The notes under the pieces are model-generated. The model had not been told where the DNA came from and did no database searches. It saw nothing but the letters and a program-made list of their open reading frames with translations. Of a stretch of 64,000 nucleotides of DNA, positions 11,136-24,300 are shown one piece after another (within the stretch, counting starts at the first letter, position 1; each line of letters opens with the position of its first letter). The position numbers and the translations under genes are program-made. The stretch is from NCBI GenBank assembly GCA_947172415.1, contig OX359192.1, positions 5,148,501 through 5,212,500 of the forward strand, written 5' to 3'. Source of the DNA: Chondrosia reniformis (taxonomy: Eukaryota > Porifera > Demospongiae > Chondrillida > Chondrillidae).

Positions 11136-12359
11136 TTTCTGTGTAAACCTTATATATTTATTTTTGTGTTCATACTGCCATGTATTAATGTTGGGTTAAA
11201 ATGTACATTACACATATACTTTGGGCATGCAAGCCTTGCATGTGATATCTTTATTCACTCAGTTCTTGACATCATGAAGCTGTAGTATGTTTTGTGCTAT
11301 GGTAGTTGAGAGGAGCAGGATAGGCATTTATTTCCCAAACTTACATTTCTTACCTTTTAACATTATCAATTATCCTATGTACAATGTTATATGTATGCAC
11401 ATTGAAGGATCTATTTACAGGAGAACTTCGCTTACCTGCACCCCAATTAACCGGCTGCTCGGCCTTCATTCAGGTAAATTCCAATTTACGTATATGCCCA
11501 GTCATGTGTGTAGTGCAAATTTGAAGCCACTGACACAGGACTCCTTATGTAATAATTGTAACTTTGTGTACATTCAATTTATACTCATACAGTGTACTTG
11601 AACACTGGTCTGGCCCCGTTTGAATCAGATAAGTGAGGTTCTACTGTATATATACGTAATGCATGCATGGCTGCCATTTAATAGGACTTCAGTCTCCCAA
11701 CCAAGATAATACTTCAGTCACTTGGTTGGCCATGGCCATGCATTACATCTCCCAGTGATTATTTCTATATATAGCTACGTATATACATACATAAAAGTAG
11801 GTGTGACCCATTCTAACCAGCCAAATTCTGAAGCTTGTCATATTCTTCCAGATTATTCTGCAGCTGTTCCATTAACTGGTAATACCTATGTGTGTGTATA
11901 CAAACAAAGAGAAAGAATTCAATATATATGTACATTGTAAAATTTGGGCACTGTTTATCATGCTATGCATGTATATAGCTGTCTGTACTTGAAGAGTGTG
12001 TCTCTTGGCCAAAGGGTCTGAACTGGATCAATTGTCAGAGCCTGCAAGTTATGATGAACCATTTCATCCCAACCTGCACATGTACAAATGCTTTGTTACA
12101 TTTCATAATCCTGCACTAGTGGCCCGGTGGAGAAGGAGAAAAGTAAAATATTCTTGTATCCTCATCCAAAGCTCTGACTAGGCTTATAATTATAGTTCCC
12201 TATAGAGACCTTTACTCGTAAGTAGACATAGCATGTAAGATGTAAAATTGTGTATTACATTAGGCTGACCCTAGCTCAGTCTTCTGTATTAGACTACATG
12301 AGTTCCTTGGTTGGATTGTGTGAGCATTAGTCAATGAAAGAATTAAGAATTGTGTGTTA
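11136..12359. other. Convergent spacer between ALKBH4 and CatSper2
   Basis: AT-rich spacer holding a MITE (11418-11646) and a fragment of repeat family A (about 12120-12240, with a CGGTGGAGAAGGAGAAAAGT block and a TATCCTCATCCAAAGCTCTG block). The short reading frames here show no codon or family signal. Confidence 0.55.
11418..11646. mobile_element. Tigger/pogo-type MITE
   Basis: The left end CAGGAGAACTTCGCTTACCTG is mirrored with five mismatches by the right end, which reads CAGTAGAACCTCACTTATCTG on the minus strand. TA flanks both ends (11416-11417 and 11647-11648). The interior (CAATTAACCGGCTGCTCGGC) has no reading frame. It is about 230 bp and non-autonomous. Confidence 0.75.
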
Positions 12360-15300
12360 TCACTGAGTATTAGTTGATAGAATATGATTAACAATTGAAA
12401 TGTCACCTTCTGCCTGTTTTTCTTCCTCATCCATGGCTTGACTAAGTTGACTCTTCTGTTGGGCTATTCTTTCTTCTGATTCCTTTGGACTTTTGTTACA
12501 TGCATGTGTAAAGTAGTACAGCCATTGGTTATATCATATTTGTATCTCCTGATCACATGCACATCATGTGCTTGGTCATGTGTGTATACATACATATTTA
12601 GGTTCACAAACAGTATATACATGTGTATGCAGTGTTTAATGATATTCATTTATGCACGAATCTAATTAAGTAATAACAATATGGCCGGTCACCCCGCCAC
12701 CTTAACATATTTTCCTCATGCCTTTGCACTGCAGTCTTTGTATATACAATTCATATGTAGGTATATGTGAACAAACAACACCTTACTAGACTATCTCATG
12801 CAATATGCTGCGCACATGTACCTCAATGTGGTTTCATCATCTGTTGAAAGTTGACAAAGTGATTTATCACGTAATAAGGATTTTCTGGAGAAGTAATAAC
12901 ATACCTTATGTATATACAATAATAGAATGCTTTGCATGTAGTGTGTATATACAGTATTTTTGGGTCGGTTGTCCAAACAGCAATCAGTAACTCACGACTA
13001 CCATATGAACAAAGTTTCCCACTAGAATAACATCACCATGCATGCGGGGATAACCTTTTATGATTACCGATTGCATTGTCCAGTCTTGACAACCAACCCA
13101 AAAAGTACTGTATTATGAATATATATGTACACAAAAAGTTTTGAATATTATCATTTGACTCTGGATTTACATAACCCGCCCAATTATGTCTCCACAAGGA
13201 GCACAATGAGCTGATGAGCAGAACTGAAGTACACTTAATTGGAGCTAGCTCATTAGTGCAGCATACAATGGCCATCATAAATGCTGTACAGATCATGGGT
13301 CCTTACAAGGTCAACCAGCTCAATTATATACCTTTTTGAGCAGTTATAGGAGACCCTGGTTCCCATTAAATGCACTGCAGTTCCACCCATTAACTCATTC
13401 ACTCATAAGTGGCTGGCCCGGGGTTTAATGTATTGTCCATTGATGATATATATTTATGAATATATACATTTGGATACTGAGTTTGTTGTCCTTCTTGTGA
13501 ATTTCATGATCTAGTTCCACCTTCTTTCTGGCTAATTCTATGTTCTCTTCCTCATTCTCAATTTGTTGCTTTAAACTTTCACTGATACTTTGGAAATTAT
13601 TCACTATATAAACATTGTAATAACCATAAACATTTCGAATCTATAAAGTGCACAATATAATACATGTTCTGTATTTGTGTATATACTTACACTCAAAAAA
13701 TATTTCTTGCATGAAAATGCATAAGATCAATAATACAACAATAGTACACTGGATTCTACACATGGTGTCTACACTGAAAAAGGTTAACTAAGGTATCAAG
13801 GCCTTTTCAGAGAATACCACTCCTCATCAGTAACACTGGGTAGCATCCTTGGTTTCCAAGTAACCCAGACTTTGAGAAGGATTGTTCATCATTCAGACGT
13901 TATAACTCTACATATTCCTAACCAGACTAAACTACTGAAAATGGTCATAAACTATACATATTCAACCTAGCAACTCTATCCACATTCTCTATAATGGTAT
14001 ATAGGGGAACACTATTAGTGCTAAGATAAGCCAAGACTGAGTCATATGTATATCACCCCTATATATACATGTAGAAGACTATGATGTACTAATGACATTT
14101 GGGATCTATATGTGTATATACAAACATACATAATGTAATTGACAGAAGATCATCAAAAGATTGTTGCCTTCTTCTTCAAATATTTATAGGTACAAAGAAA
14201 GTAAATCTGATTTAATACTATGCTAAGTTTTATGATATCTACAAGCAAATCAATAAATCCAATTTGAGAGCATAGTATTGAGCGTTCTCACCCATGATTC
14301 CTACAAATAGGTTTCGGAAGACAAATGATCCAAGCCACACCCACAACAAGATGAAGGCACAGGTGAATATGGGGTCTGCCACTGTACTCAGGTTGTTGAG
14401 GGTCTCGTACCAGTGATCCAGTGTAAACAGTTGAAACAGTGTCAACAAGGCTGTTAACAGATTACTGTACAATACGTAAGCATTTTATGTGAAGCATAAT
14501 GGGGCAAACATACTTTAAGTGTAATATAGCCCAAGTGTCCATGTTTAGCCCGTATATATAGTACAGCAATTGGTCTTGCTGCTAGGTATGTCACTCGATA
14601 AATATATATATTGTACAAAGTACTTTTGGTAATATGTGGGTATATGGTCAAACTGGCTTACGAGAATCTAGCAGCCTCGTCTGTGGGTGTTTGTGAAACT
14701 GATCCAAAGAAGATGACGCCAACAATAGCAAATATGTAAGCAACAATGACCACCAACAGTGTTATAAAGACCATTGACTATGCAAAGCAAAGAAATTGAT
14801 ATGACCTATACGTCCATGAAGTTTGTCATACATTATCATGGTCATGTTGGTATGCTGAAGATGAATATAGAGATAGGACACAAGCTCCAATTTCACCACA
14901 TGTGGTACGTACCTGCATTGCTTGAAGAGCTGTTAAAACAATAATTCTCAATCCATCAAATCTAGAAATCTATTAACATAAAATGTCAACTATTAGTAAT
15001 ATTGTTATAAAACCTTGCTCTTACCATTCTAAGTGATCTCAAAATTCTGAACACACTAATCAGTTTAATAATATCATAGGCAGTTGAGGTTTGGTTCCAC
15101 ATGATAATCATCACCAAGTGAGGAAATGCAGACTGTAAGGACCGTAATACAAATAATCGTTACGTGGTGGCATGCACACATCTATAGGACCTCTTACATA
15201 CATCTGTAGTGTCATAGAGAGCCATTAATATTGTATTAAATATGTACTGTACAGTCACAAAATCTTTATTTCTAGGAGTATATCAAAAGGCATCTCGCCA

Positions 15301-16725
15301 ACAAAATACATGATAAATTACTACATGATTTCCTTCGGTAATAAGTCTAGGAAAAAAGAGTTTTAGTTCCTTTAGCTTCCTTATAAGCTCATGTACGTAC
15401 ATGTCAACCATATCCACAGGAAATGTTTCATAGTTTATTTATGACTGGATAATTGCTATACATAGAAGGATAATCAAAATAATCACATGTACTTACCAGA
15501 ACTGTGATTACAAAATCAAATACATTCCATCCGGTCTTCCAGAATGAAACAAAGTTATTCATCCACTTCAATAAAATTTCCACACAAAATATTACCATTG
15601 TGAAGCTATCAATGAAATTAAAGAGCAGTTTTACCACCATTAGAGTGACATTATCAGCGGTAGGTAGCTCTCCTTGAATGCCAACTGACAGGGCATCAAT
15701 GAATATCAATACCATCAAACATTTCTGGAAATAGTCATCTACTTTGCATTAAGGATGTAACAGACTGTTTTGGACAGGAAGTAATGTTGATATGTGTAAA
15801 TATTTTTAATTTAGAATATATTTAATAAGTCTGTTCTAAATTAATTTAGCCCATTGAACAAAAGATATACTGAGTACCTGAAAAGGTTTTTGCAGTGAGA
15901 GATTTAGGTTGCATTTGGTGCTATGTCAGATTTAGGGTGCTATGGCAGATTTAGGGTGCTATGGCAGATTTAGGGTGCTATGTCAGATTTAGGGTGCTAT
16001 GGCAGATTTAGGGTGCTATGTCAGATTTAGGGTGCTATGTCAGATTTAGGGTGCTATGGCAGATTTAGGGTGCTATGGCAGATTTAGGTGGGTGCTATGG
16101 GTACTAAAGCACTTCCCCTGAGTTTGACTTGCATTAGTCATATTCCTTCTGGGGGGACCTTTACCCTCTCTGTTATATAACACTCCCATATAACTTATAG
16201 CACCCTCCCTTTACAAATTTCTAAATCCATTTCAGTTTTGATACGTTCTACAAGCCATTTAGCCCACACTCCAACAGGAAGCTTGTTCCTGTTCTTAACT
16301 CTGGTAAACCTGCGGTCTATTTCAGGTGGGTCCTCCTCTCTCTTGTAAGCCTTGAATTTTATCATCTGTGTTGGTGCATCTAAGAGTACTTTCTCTAGTA
16401 TTGAGGGATCTACATATGGTAAGGTGTCTGCCTTTAAAGAATTGTTAAATTATTCAGTATGTATGCACATTTGACCTGGAAATAGTAATAAAATTCATAT
16501 ACCATCTATAACATTTGATGTGGAATAAACTGGAGCCTTAATTCTGCCCTGTTCTGACAAACTGTCCAGAAGTTGAAACTCTTCAATAAGTCTAGTCCTA
16601 AAGACTTCTGCCCTTCTTGACAAAGAGCCATCCTGTTGATCCATCACTGAATGCAGCTGCTCACGATTGCTGCTGCAACTTTCCTTGTCTTGAAAAATCA
16701 CGTGATATGTGTCAAATGAAATCAT
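12360..16725 (-). CDS. CATSPER2: Cation channel sperm-associated protein 2 (CatSper pore subunit)
   Basis: CatSper2 is one of four one-domain voltage-gated Ca2+ channel subunits of the sperm flagellum. Exons: 16725-16503, 16427-16204, 15724-15497, 15132-15025, 14969-14913, 14777-14662, 14464-14292, 13603-13468, 12884-12822, 12489-12360; about 485 residues (human 530). The N-terminal region RRAEVFRTRLIEEFQLL matches the family. S2-S3 is ILLKWMNNFVSFWKTGWNVFDF (human EILLKWLSNFSVFWKSAWNVFDF). S4 is ISVFRILRSLRM, with three spaced Arg. S5 is FITLLVVIVAYIFAIVGVIF. The pore TLFQLFTLDHWY is close to human FILFTLDHWY and carries the acidic selectivity residue; S6 is SFVFRNLFVGIM. A cytosolic coiled coil follows (VNNFQSISESLKQQIENEEEN). 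Uncertain points: the 3' end of exon 2 (another in-phase donor after WAKWL) and the last two exons, chosen by phase alone. Confidence 0.88.
15905..16085. repeat. 19-bp minisatellite in CatSper2 intron 2
   Basis: About nine head-to-tail copies of a 19-bp unit (GGTGCTATGGCAGATTTAG, with a G/T variant at one position) lie between exons 2 and 3 of CatSper2. Units are contiguous with no spacers, so this is not a CRISPR array. Confidence 0.9.
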
Positions 16726-16767
16726 CTCGCCTCCGTATTACGTTTTAGGAGTGTTCGCAGTGTTGAG
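16726..16767. promoter_or_regulatory. Very short divergent promoter region, CatSper2 / COX5A
   Basis: Only 42 bp separate the CatSper2 start codon (minus strand) from the COX5A start codon (plus strand). If both starts are right, the transcription start of each gene must lie in this gap or within the 5' part of the other. No TATA box is evident. The sequence is observed; the bidirectional promoter is inferred. Confidence 0.55.
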
Positions 16768-17342
16768 ATGTTGAGAACAGCTGTTTCAAGGCTTTGTGGT
16801 AGTTTCATTCGTCAGACCGTAAGAGTTAGACGTCCGAGAACATATTTTCGTTCCCATTCATCCATTGAGCCAACTAGTACAGGTGAATAAGCAAAGCACT
16901 TAGATTTACGCCGCCATTTTCATTTTGTTTGGCCTGCAAGAGTTCATATTTACTTTTTCTTCAGTTTTTTGTTCTTCTATACCATTTAGTTTGGCTGTAC
17001 CAGAGAAAATTTTCATCTCAAGCTGAAGAAAGGCCAGAAGATTTTGACACGAGATGGGAAAGTTATTTTAATGACCCAAATCTAGATTTGTGGGGTCTGA
17101 AGAAAGGACTGAACGAACTCTACGGTCACGACCTTGTCCCGGAGCCAAAGATAGTTACAGCAATGCTGAAGGCAGCTCGTAGGGTCAATGATGTTGCCAT
17201 GGCCATTCGTATTCTTGAGGCTGTAAAGGACAAAGCTGCTGGAAATGCTACAATTTATGAGTACATTATCCAGTCGATAAAACCAACACTAGATGAACTT
17301 GGTATCAGTACACCAGAGGAGCTGGGCCTGGATAAAGCTTGA
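16768..17342 (+). CDS. COX5A: Cytochrome c oxidase subunit 5A, mitochondrial
   Basis: COX5A is a nuclear-encoded structural subunit of respiratory complex IV on the matrix side. Exon 1 (16768-16882) encodes a basic, acid-free mitochondrial presequence ([20 protein letters not shown]...). Exon 2 (17023-17342) starts after TTTCATCTCAAG and encodes the mature protein: [40 protein letters not shown], then the family C-terminus [13 protein letters not shown], nearly identical to human ([13 protein letters not shown]). The model gives 144 residues (human precursor 150) with matching phase 1. Confidence 0.95.
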
Positions 17343-18306
17343 AGGAAACGTGCAGGAACCCAAACTTACAAACTGTAACCTAACCTTACATACTTAGAAC
17401 TAGGTTCAATGTGTATTAATGTGGTTAATTATTGTATTTAGAATTAATGCTTTAACAATGCCTGTGGTAAGATATATTGATCTGCTGAAGATTTGTAGAT
17501 ATACTATACAAATATAGAGGTGTTGATGATTACATACATACTGGGTCAGCTAAGTAGGAAATGTAGGCGAACATTGTGTTGAATGTAAACAAACTTACAT
17601 GGCCTGCCTTACAGCTGTGTTTTCAACCCCAGGTAGGAGAGTTTACAAGGTCAGTACATAAGGGAGTAATATTTGGGTCATAATATGGTGCACCTTTATG
17701 GGAGATGGTGTGCACAAATATATGTACGTATATACCGTAAATGGGGAATGACTACAGGTTAAATAATTGTTTTCGCTATTTAGAAACAAAATTTAGTGGA
17801 AAAATTGTGGATTGTGGTGCTGTTTTGGTGTTTGGTGGATTTATTGCAGTTTAATGAATGTATCGAAAACACAATTCGCAATTATTAGATGTTGTATTCT
17901 TGCCCGTGGTTTATGGTATTTGAATGTGTTGTGACTGGCCTGTAGACAGATGGGTGTATTTTGATGAATTATAATTAGAGCAATAGACAGTGATAACTTT
18001 ATAATACACTACAGTAGCTTTATAAAAATACTTTAGTTAAAAAAACTACAGCAAGTTTTGGGAAAGCATAAAAAGTGACAGATGCCACAAGTGGAAAACT
18101 TTAAAACTTTGAAAGATCACCTTGATATTATCCAATTGGAACGATTTAAAAATTGGACAATCTACACATCAGACAAAAGAAAGATGCATCATGTAGCTAC
18201 GGGTGGCCCATATATGAAATGGCTTTCACTGTTTCAGGTATGTATCAACTTTAGTACCCTTGACCTTCAAATTAACCACAAAAGGTTAATTAGGGGCAGT
18301 TTGACC
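17343..18306. other. Convergent spacer, COX5A / AGTPBP1
   Basis: AT-rich, with no gene that I can support. A plus-strand open frame at 18082-18402 overlaps the last AGTPBP1 exon in antisense and has no recognised motif. Confidence 0.5.
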
Positions 18307-21300
18307 TTACCAACACTCTTGCTCAGCCAAGGGGAAAACACTCAAATTATTCACTTTGAAAAGCAGCAAGGCATCACAGAAATGTCTTCCCATTTCTTCT
18401 AGCGTGTCCATACCAAACTGCAATCCCTAATAAGAATATAGATGTACTGACCGACAGACCAACCTACACATATATCTACATACGTTTAGAGATACTGTAT
18501 GCACATGACAATGGCATTGATGGGGCGCATCCATATATCAGCAGCGGTGGCTAAAGCTAATGGACATGATTGAAGCACAGTTGCAACAACAAAACCAATA
18601 AATTTGACATCAATTCCTAATGGTCCCTTTTCATAATTTCCCTCATATCTTGATTACCATAGGAAGGTCAAAAAATAAAACACTGAACTGATCACCAATC
18701 ACACACAAACTGAAGGAGACGTTTGAGGACAAATAAACAAACAAACAAACAGAGAACCTTTTCATTATGATATGAAATCGTATCAGATTCACAGGATACT
18801 GACCTTATACTTTCCTTGGCTAGCCCCACAGTACGAGCTCTCCATAGTATAGCTCCTCACTACTCCCATCCTCCACACCACTATCCTGGCTGCCCCCTCC
18901 TTGTTCTTCTCCATCTTGTAGGTGCAGCCTTTCAAACTGAATGCTGGGGCAACTGATGAGAGAAGCTTGGGAAAGTCCTACACAAAAGCATGGGAGAACA
19001 AAGGACCTGTGAGGGACCCATGGAGGCATAGACTCCCCAGGGTCACTGATTAAGGGTGGAAATCCCAGACATAGCTGTCTGGTCCAGTGGAAAAGGGAGA
19101 AAACATGACTGTTTTGTCATCCAAGCCCTACCAAAATCTAGTAAAACTTTGTTTTTATTAATTTATTCATGTGCTTTCTCAGGCCCTTACTAATGTGTAA
19201 GTGATAGGTAAAGGAAAATAAAGACTATTTGCACAGTGCTAACGGTGAGCATTCTCTAAACAACTGACAAAAGAAGGCAAATGATGATCGTTAGCCTTTG
19301 TCACCTACTTCAGTCACTGTTCCTCCAGATGGGTCAGGGCAACCATACAACACAACGTTCTTAATCTGAGAGTGGCCATGGAAGTCTACATACAACTGAG
19401 GAAATGCAAAGCAATGAATACTATTAACACTCTGTTTACTAACTACGTAGCTAGTTACCAGTACACAAAAAAGAAACAGCAAAGTATGCAAATAAATACT
19501 TCCTACTAGGTTATCATGAACTACAACTACAATGACTGTAATGTGCTTACAAGAGATGGTTTGTGTTTGCTGCTGAGCCAATGTAGAATTCCTTTGGCAT
19601 GATAGATAGTTGGGTGGAGAAGAGGGTCCGGATTGAACCAGCGGCGATTCAAATCATTCCCGGCTAATGAACATCTGTGACTGCATTTAGAGCAATGTAA
19701 GATGTAAGAAGTGTTAAAATGTGAACATACGTATTACTACTAGTTTCATGAGAAGGCACATTCTGTGTTCTCACGTACGTATGTATACACATAGTACATA
19801 CGTAGGTTAACAAGCCTTGTACATTCACCTTCCATTAATAACTCCATCTGGATTTAGCATTGGAATAACTTTGAATATGTACTTCTGCCTCAGCAAATTG
19901 GCAGATACATCTCCGCTCAAGAGAAACTTTACTACTCCTCTCATTATCCAACTGGAATTGGTTTCACCAGGATGGACTCGAGCACTGAGGATTACATACT
20001 CCTTTGAGAGGTATGCTGTGGGATCATCTTCTGTGGACGTGATGGTCAACAAGGGACAGTCATTTCCACTGATAGTGTGACAAAGTGTGTGTCTCTTGTA
20101 GTACACAGAAGTGGAATCTAATTTATCTTCCAGCTCAGAGAGATCAGACTGTAAGAAATACGTAAAGTAATGATAGACAACACTATATAACCCAAAAGAT
20201 ACAAACAATACATATGTACGTACGTACATGCCTGTCAAAAATGACAAAACTTAAAGAAATTTACATTCTCGTCTTTGTGAGACAACAAAAGGTAGCAGTC
20301 ACTGGGGGTTGTATTACTACCATTATGATCACACTTATGCCTCAAATACAGATACTGCTGGATAACTTATCTGTGGTTGGTAATTCAGAAGGGATTTGAT
20401 ACACTGACCAGTTCAATAGGAATCATTGCACCATTGGACATTGTACACTTTAACCATAAGCACACATTATCCATATGAACATAATATATGAAGTGATAAG
20501 GGGTTTTTGTTGCGTTCATAATGAGTATACTAATTTATTGAGACTCAGCAACAATTGTATTTAAAAAGAAATTGAACGTTTCGACCCGGAGGTCTTCATC
20601 AGCATGAGGAAGAGGGGATTACAAGCCCTTTAAATAGAAAAATTGTGAGCATAATATACGTATGTGTGTCCAAACACATCCAGTAGACACAGAATTGTAT
20701 GATGATATTGACTGATTTGATGCGCCAAGTCCATACCATGAGGTCACTGTACAGATAGGGATAGTGGTATGCCAGATAGCAGGTGTCCTCCGAGTGAGGG
20801 AAGGTGATAGTGAAGGTGGCCGTTCTACAAGGCTTATCCAGCACATTCCCATCACGAACCTACAACAATGGTACACACTATATCTGTATATACGTACAGT
20901 TAGAAATACATAAATATGTATGTACGTGGTATTTGTTGCCTTCATAATGAGAAGGTATATCACAAACACTTATATTTGAGAAACAATTTGAACATTTCAA
21001 CCTGTGGGTCATATTCAGCAATTTACTCAAGTATTTACGACATACACATGTACTGTATGTACATACACACATACGCATATACATACAAACCTATGGTACT
21101 TTAGGATATGAAATACATATTTGTTCCTTATTCCTAAATGTTCTAACATTCCTACTATCCTGAAAAAAATGCAAATGCAAATTGCCTTCTGTAATTTACG
21201 TACTCTCATTTTATGTCTAAATATGAATGTATGTGAAGCAATTTTAAGCTAATTGCTCATTTATTCAATCAAATAGAATATTTTGGACATCACAAATACT

Positions 21301-24300
21301 GGGCAAAACATCCATATCTAGTGATACACTGTCACACAAGCTTATCCCACATACTGTATTTAAAATGTACTAGATTAACATATGAAGGTTACTAAGAACC
21401 TATTCTTACACGTAATGTGGACATTCTCACCTCCATAAATTTGAACTTGTTGACATAGTATGAAACATCCTTTCCAACTCTCTTCCATCCTTGGTTACCA
21501 GTTTCTGCGTCCTTAACAGAAAACATCACCGGTTGCATTCCATGTTTGAATTGGCTTTTAGGTTTTTCACAGTTAATAATGTTGAAAAGATACGGCACTC
21601 CAGTCTGCATTCCAGTGATCTGTGAGTATGATTGTGAATGTATTTATGTACATAAGTGTGAGAGAGTGTGTGATTGAGAGAGTGTAAGTGTGTTTATACA
21701 CAAGTTGAATGGTGATAGGAATGGATGGATGGGTAAATGGACTAGTACATGAATTAGCACATTTACATGTATACATAAGATACCATTTTCCTACATGCTA
21801 TGCCTATTCTGTAAAAGAGCCTATAGGGGAACTAAACCTGAAGAGAGCTTTGGATGAAGATACAGGAGTCTTTTCTTCCTTCTTTTCCCTTCTTTCATCT
21901 TCTTCTCCACTGGGTCAGACAGCCGTTTCTGGGAATTCCACCCTTCATCAGTGATCCTGGGAGTCTTTGTCTTTTTCGTTATCTTGATCTTCTGTGAATC
22001 CTTGGCTCTCTATGCTAAATCTAGGGGCCTTATATACACTATTTTGGCACCAAAAGTTATATAAGGTGTTAACTAAGACATACATACGTATATACGTACC
22101 TTAAAACAAAACCACTGGTGATGATGGTCTGAGTTGATATCAGAGTTCAGTTGGATGTCATATTCATTGTCTCTAACCTGTGTCAGATTACAATAAAACT
22201 TATTTGCATATATACGTACATATACGTAGTTAAGTACATACACATGAATCCAAGTTAGCAAATGGTGTGACTTACCCAAACCACCTTTCTCAAGTTACCA
22301 CACTCAAACCTGGCATCAAACTGGAGAGCTGCATGCAGCAGATCAGGGTCTGGTGGGGTCCATGATCCATTCAGCACCTCATCATTGTCATAGATTACTT
22401 TGTTAAGACAGGTTTTGGCATTCAAGTATCGTTCAACATTGTGCAGGATAATCATCCTCAAAGAGAACACGATACAGAAGGAACATGCATGCATGAACAA
22501 TCAAAGTGACAAACAGACAGTACATACATCATTTCAGATGGAAATGAAAACAAAGGAGAACCCAGATATATGTATCTACATATAGTAACACCTATGATAT
22601 GGTATATTTACATACATACAGTATGTACATTGATATTGTATACATACGTACTTCTCCAAATTGAAAGGGCCCTTAACTTGGGCCTCTGGTTCAGATGGCC
22701 TGCAGTCTTTATACCTTACAAAAGGTGGCATGTGTGTGAAGTTGTCGACGCTCTTAACTGGTAACCGTGGAGAGGTGCTCACAGCTGAATACACTAATAG
22801 GATGTAAACATTCTTGTCACAGAGATCTATCCTAACTGACAAACTACTACTATCTACCAAATATGTACATACGTATGTATAAGTAATACCTTCTTCCAGA
22901 CTCTGGTCTCCTTTCCCTTCTGCCAACCCAAACACTGCATCTTCACCTTCAAACGTTGAACAACTTGTATTTGTGACAACATTATTCTCCAAAAGGATAT
23001 TACTAGCTGTAATTGTATCATTAAGGACAGATTTCTCCTCAGATAACTCCAGTTCAGGGAAGAAGCTGTCAAACGTTTGCAAGTCATATTCATTGGATAC
23101 TTGATGGGAACAAGAGGTATTATCTTGAAGACAGGATTCTCCTAAACCAACACTTCCCTCATTCTGCTGATTACCAGAAGGAGCATCCACAGGTAAGGTC
23201 AGAGGGTCTTCAGTATCAGATTGCACCGGAATATCACTGAAAATTGTTACCATGTCATCAATACCTGACTTGAAGGAGTTGCCCGGAGTTGCATCTGGAA
23301 TATCAGGGTTTTCCTCATTGTCCTGGTACAGTTCATCACAGGGCTCCAGAAAGGGGACTTCACCCGAATATTGGCCCGGTTGTAGTGTATTGACAGAAAA
23401 GGATGGACTTGAGGTGCACTTTGTTATCAAGTGATGCTGTGACTCATCAGAGACAGTCTGGCCCTCGCTAGTCTGTCCTTCGCTCTCCTCCACTTTATCA
23501 GCCTCTCTGCTGGAGTCAGTACAAGTGTACCCTTCAGGAGGTTCCTCTGGCGCATCCACTTCCACTGGCTTAGGGAGAGGGTAGCTCAGAGGGTTCTCAA
23601 AGCAAGGTATTTCAACCCGCTCGTATGGTAAACATATTTTCAATATCTGACAGGCCAATCCTGAAATGTCAGACTGCTCCTTGATATTTTCTATAAAATG
23701 AAAAATAAATTACATTAAAAGGATAGACAGTTAATTGTGACACAGATAAACAACATAGGTAGGTTAGCTTAAGTAGGTGCCTTGTGATTTATGAAGAATG
23801 TTACCAGGTGTGTCACATTTAGGTATCTAGTGCATTCCGATTTAACTACATTTTCATTTCATACAAGGACATGTTTCATTTACAGTTCTGACATATGTAA
23901 TTATATGCACATTACCTTTGGAAAATTCTTTTGCCATTTCATACAAAACTAAAAAAGTATGTCCATTTCTGACAGTTTCTTGTAAGTGGCTGTTACTTTG
24001 AATACAAACTTTGAAACAGCTAACAACTGCTTGTAAAACACCAACATGGCGCTTCTGCTTGTCTAGTCTGTAGAGCTCTTCCATCAATGGAATTAGGGCT
24101 TTGAGAACTGACTGGGCAGACTTGCTTGACTCGTGTCCTAAAGGAAACACAGCACACAGAAACTGAAATGCTCCACCCATCATTTTAACCAGCAACACAT
24201 GTCAGGTCTGGCAATAGCTCTGCCATGACTCACCTTGCTTCAGAAGGCAAGCAAGTGTATCAGCTGTACACCTACAAGTTCACAACAGATATTACAATAG

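Noticed and set aside
11287-11601. 104-codon plus-strand open frame
   Set aside because: It runs into the Tigger-type MITE at 11418 and shows no family or codon signal.
15220-15420. Possible CatSper2 exons between S3 and S4
   Set aside because: Joining 15497 directly to 15132 gives FDFVITVL-SAFPHLVM, which aligns gap-free with human CatSper2; extra exons would disrupt the S3-S4 region.
15905-16085. CRISPR-like regular repeat
   Set aside because: Units are contiguous with no unique spacers, and the genome is clearly eukaryotic; this is a minisatellite.
18082-18402. 106-codon plus-strand open frame
   Set aside because: No motif recognised; it overlaps the last AGTPBP1 exon in antisense, whose phase and family match are strong.
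22576-22890. Continuation of the long AGTPBP1 exon frame to 22576
   Set aside because: The frame stays open by chance. A donor at 22890/22889 and an acceptor before 22784 remove a TATACGT-rich intron and keep the frame into the conserved PPFVRYKD segment; another donor follows at 22652.
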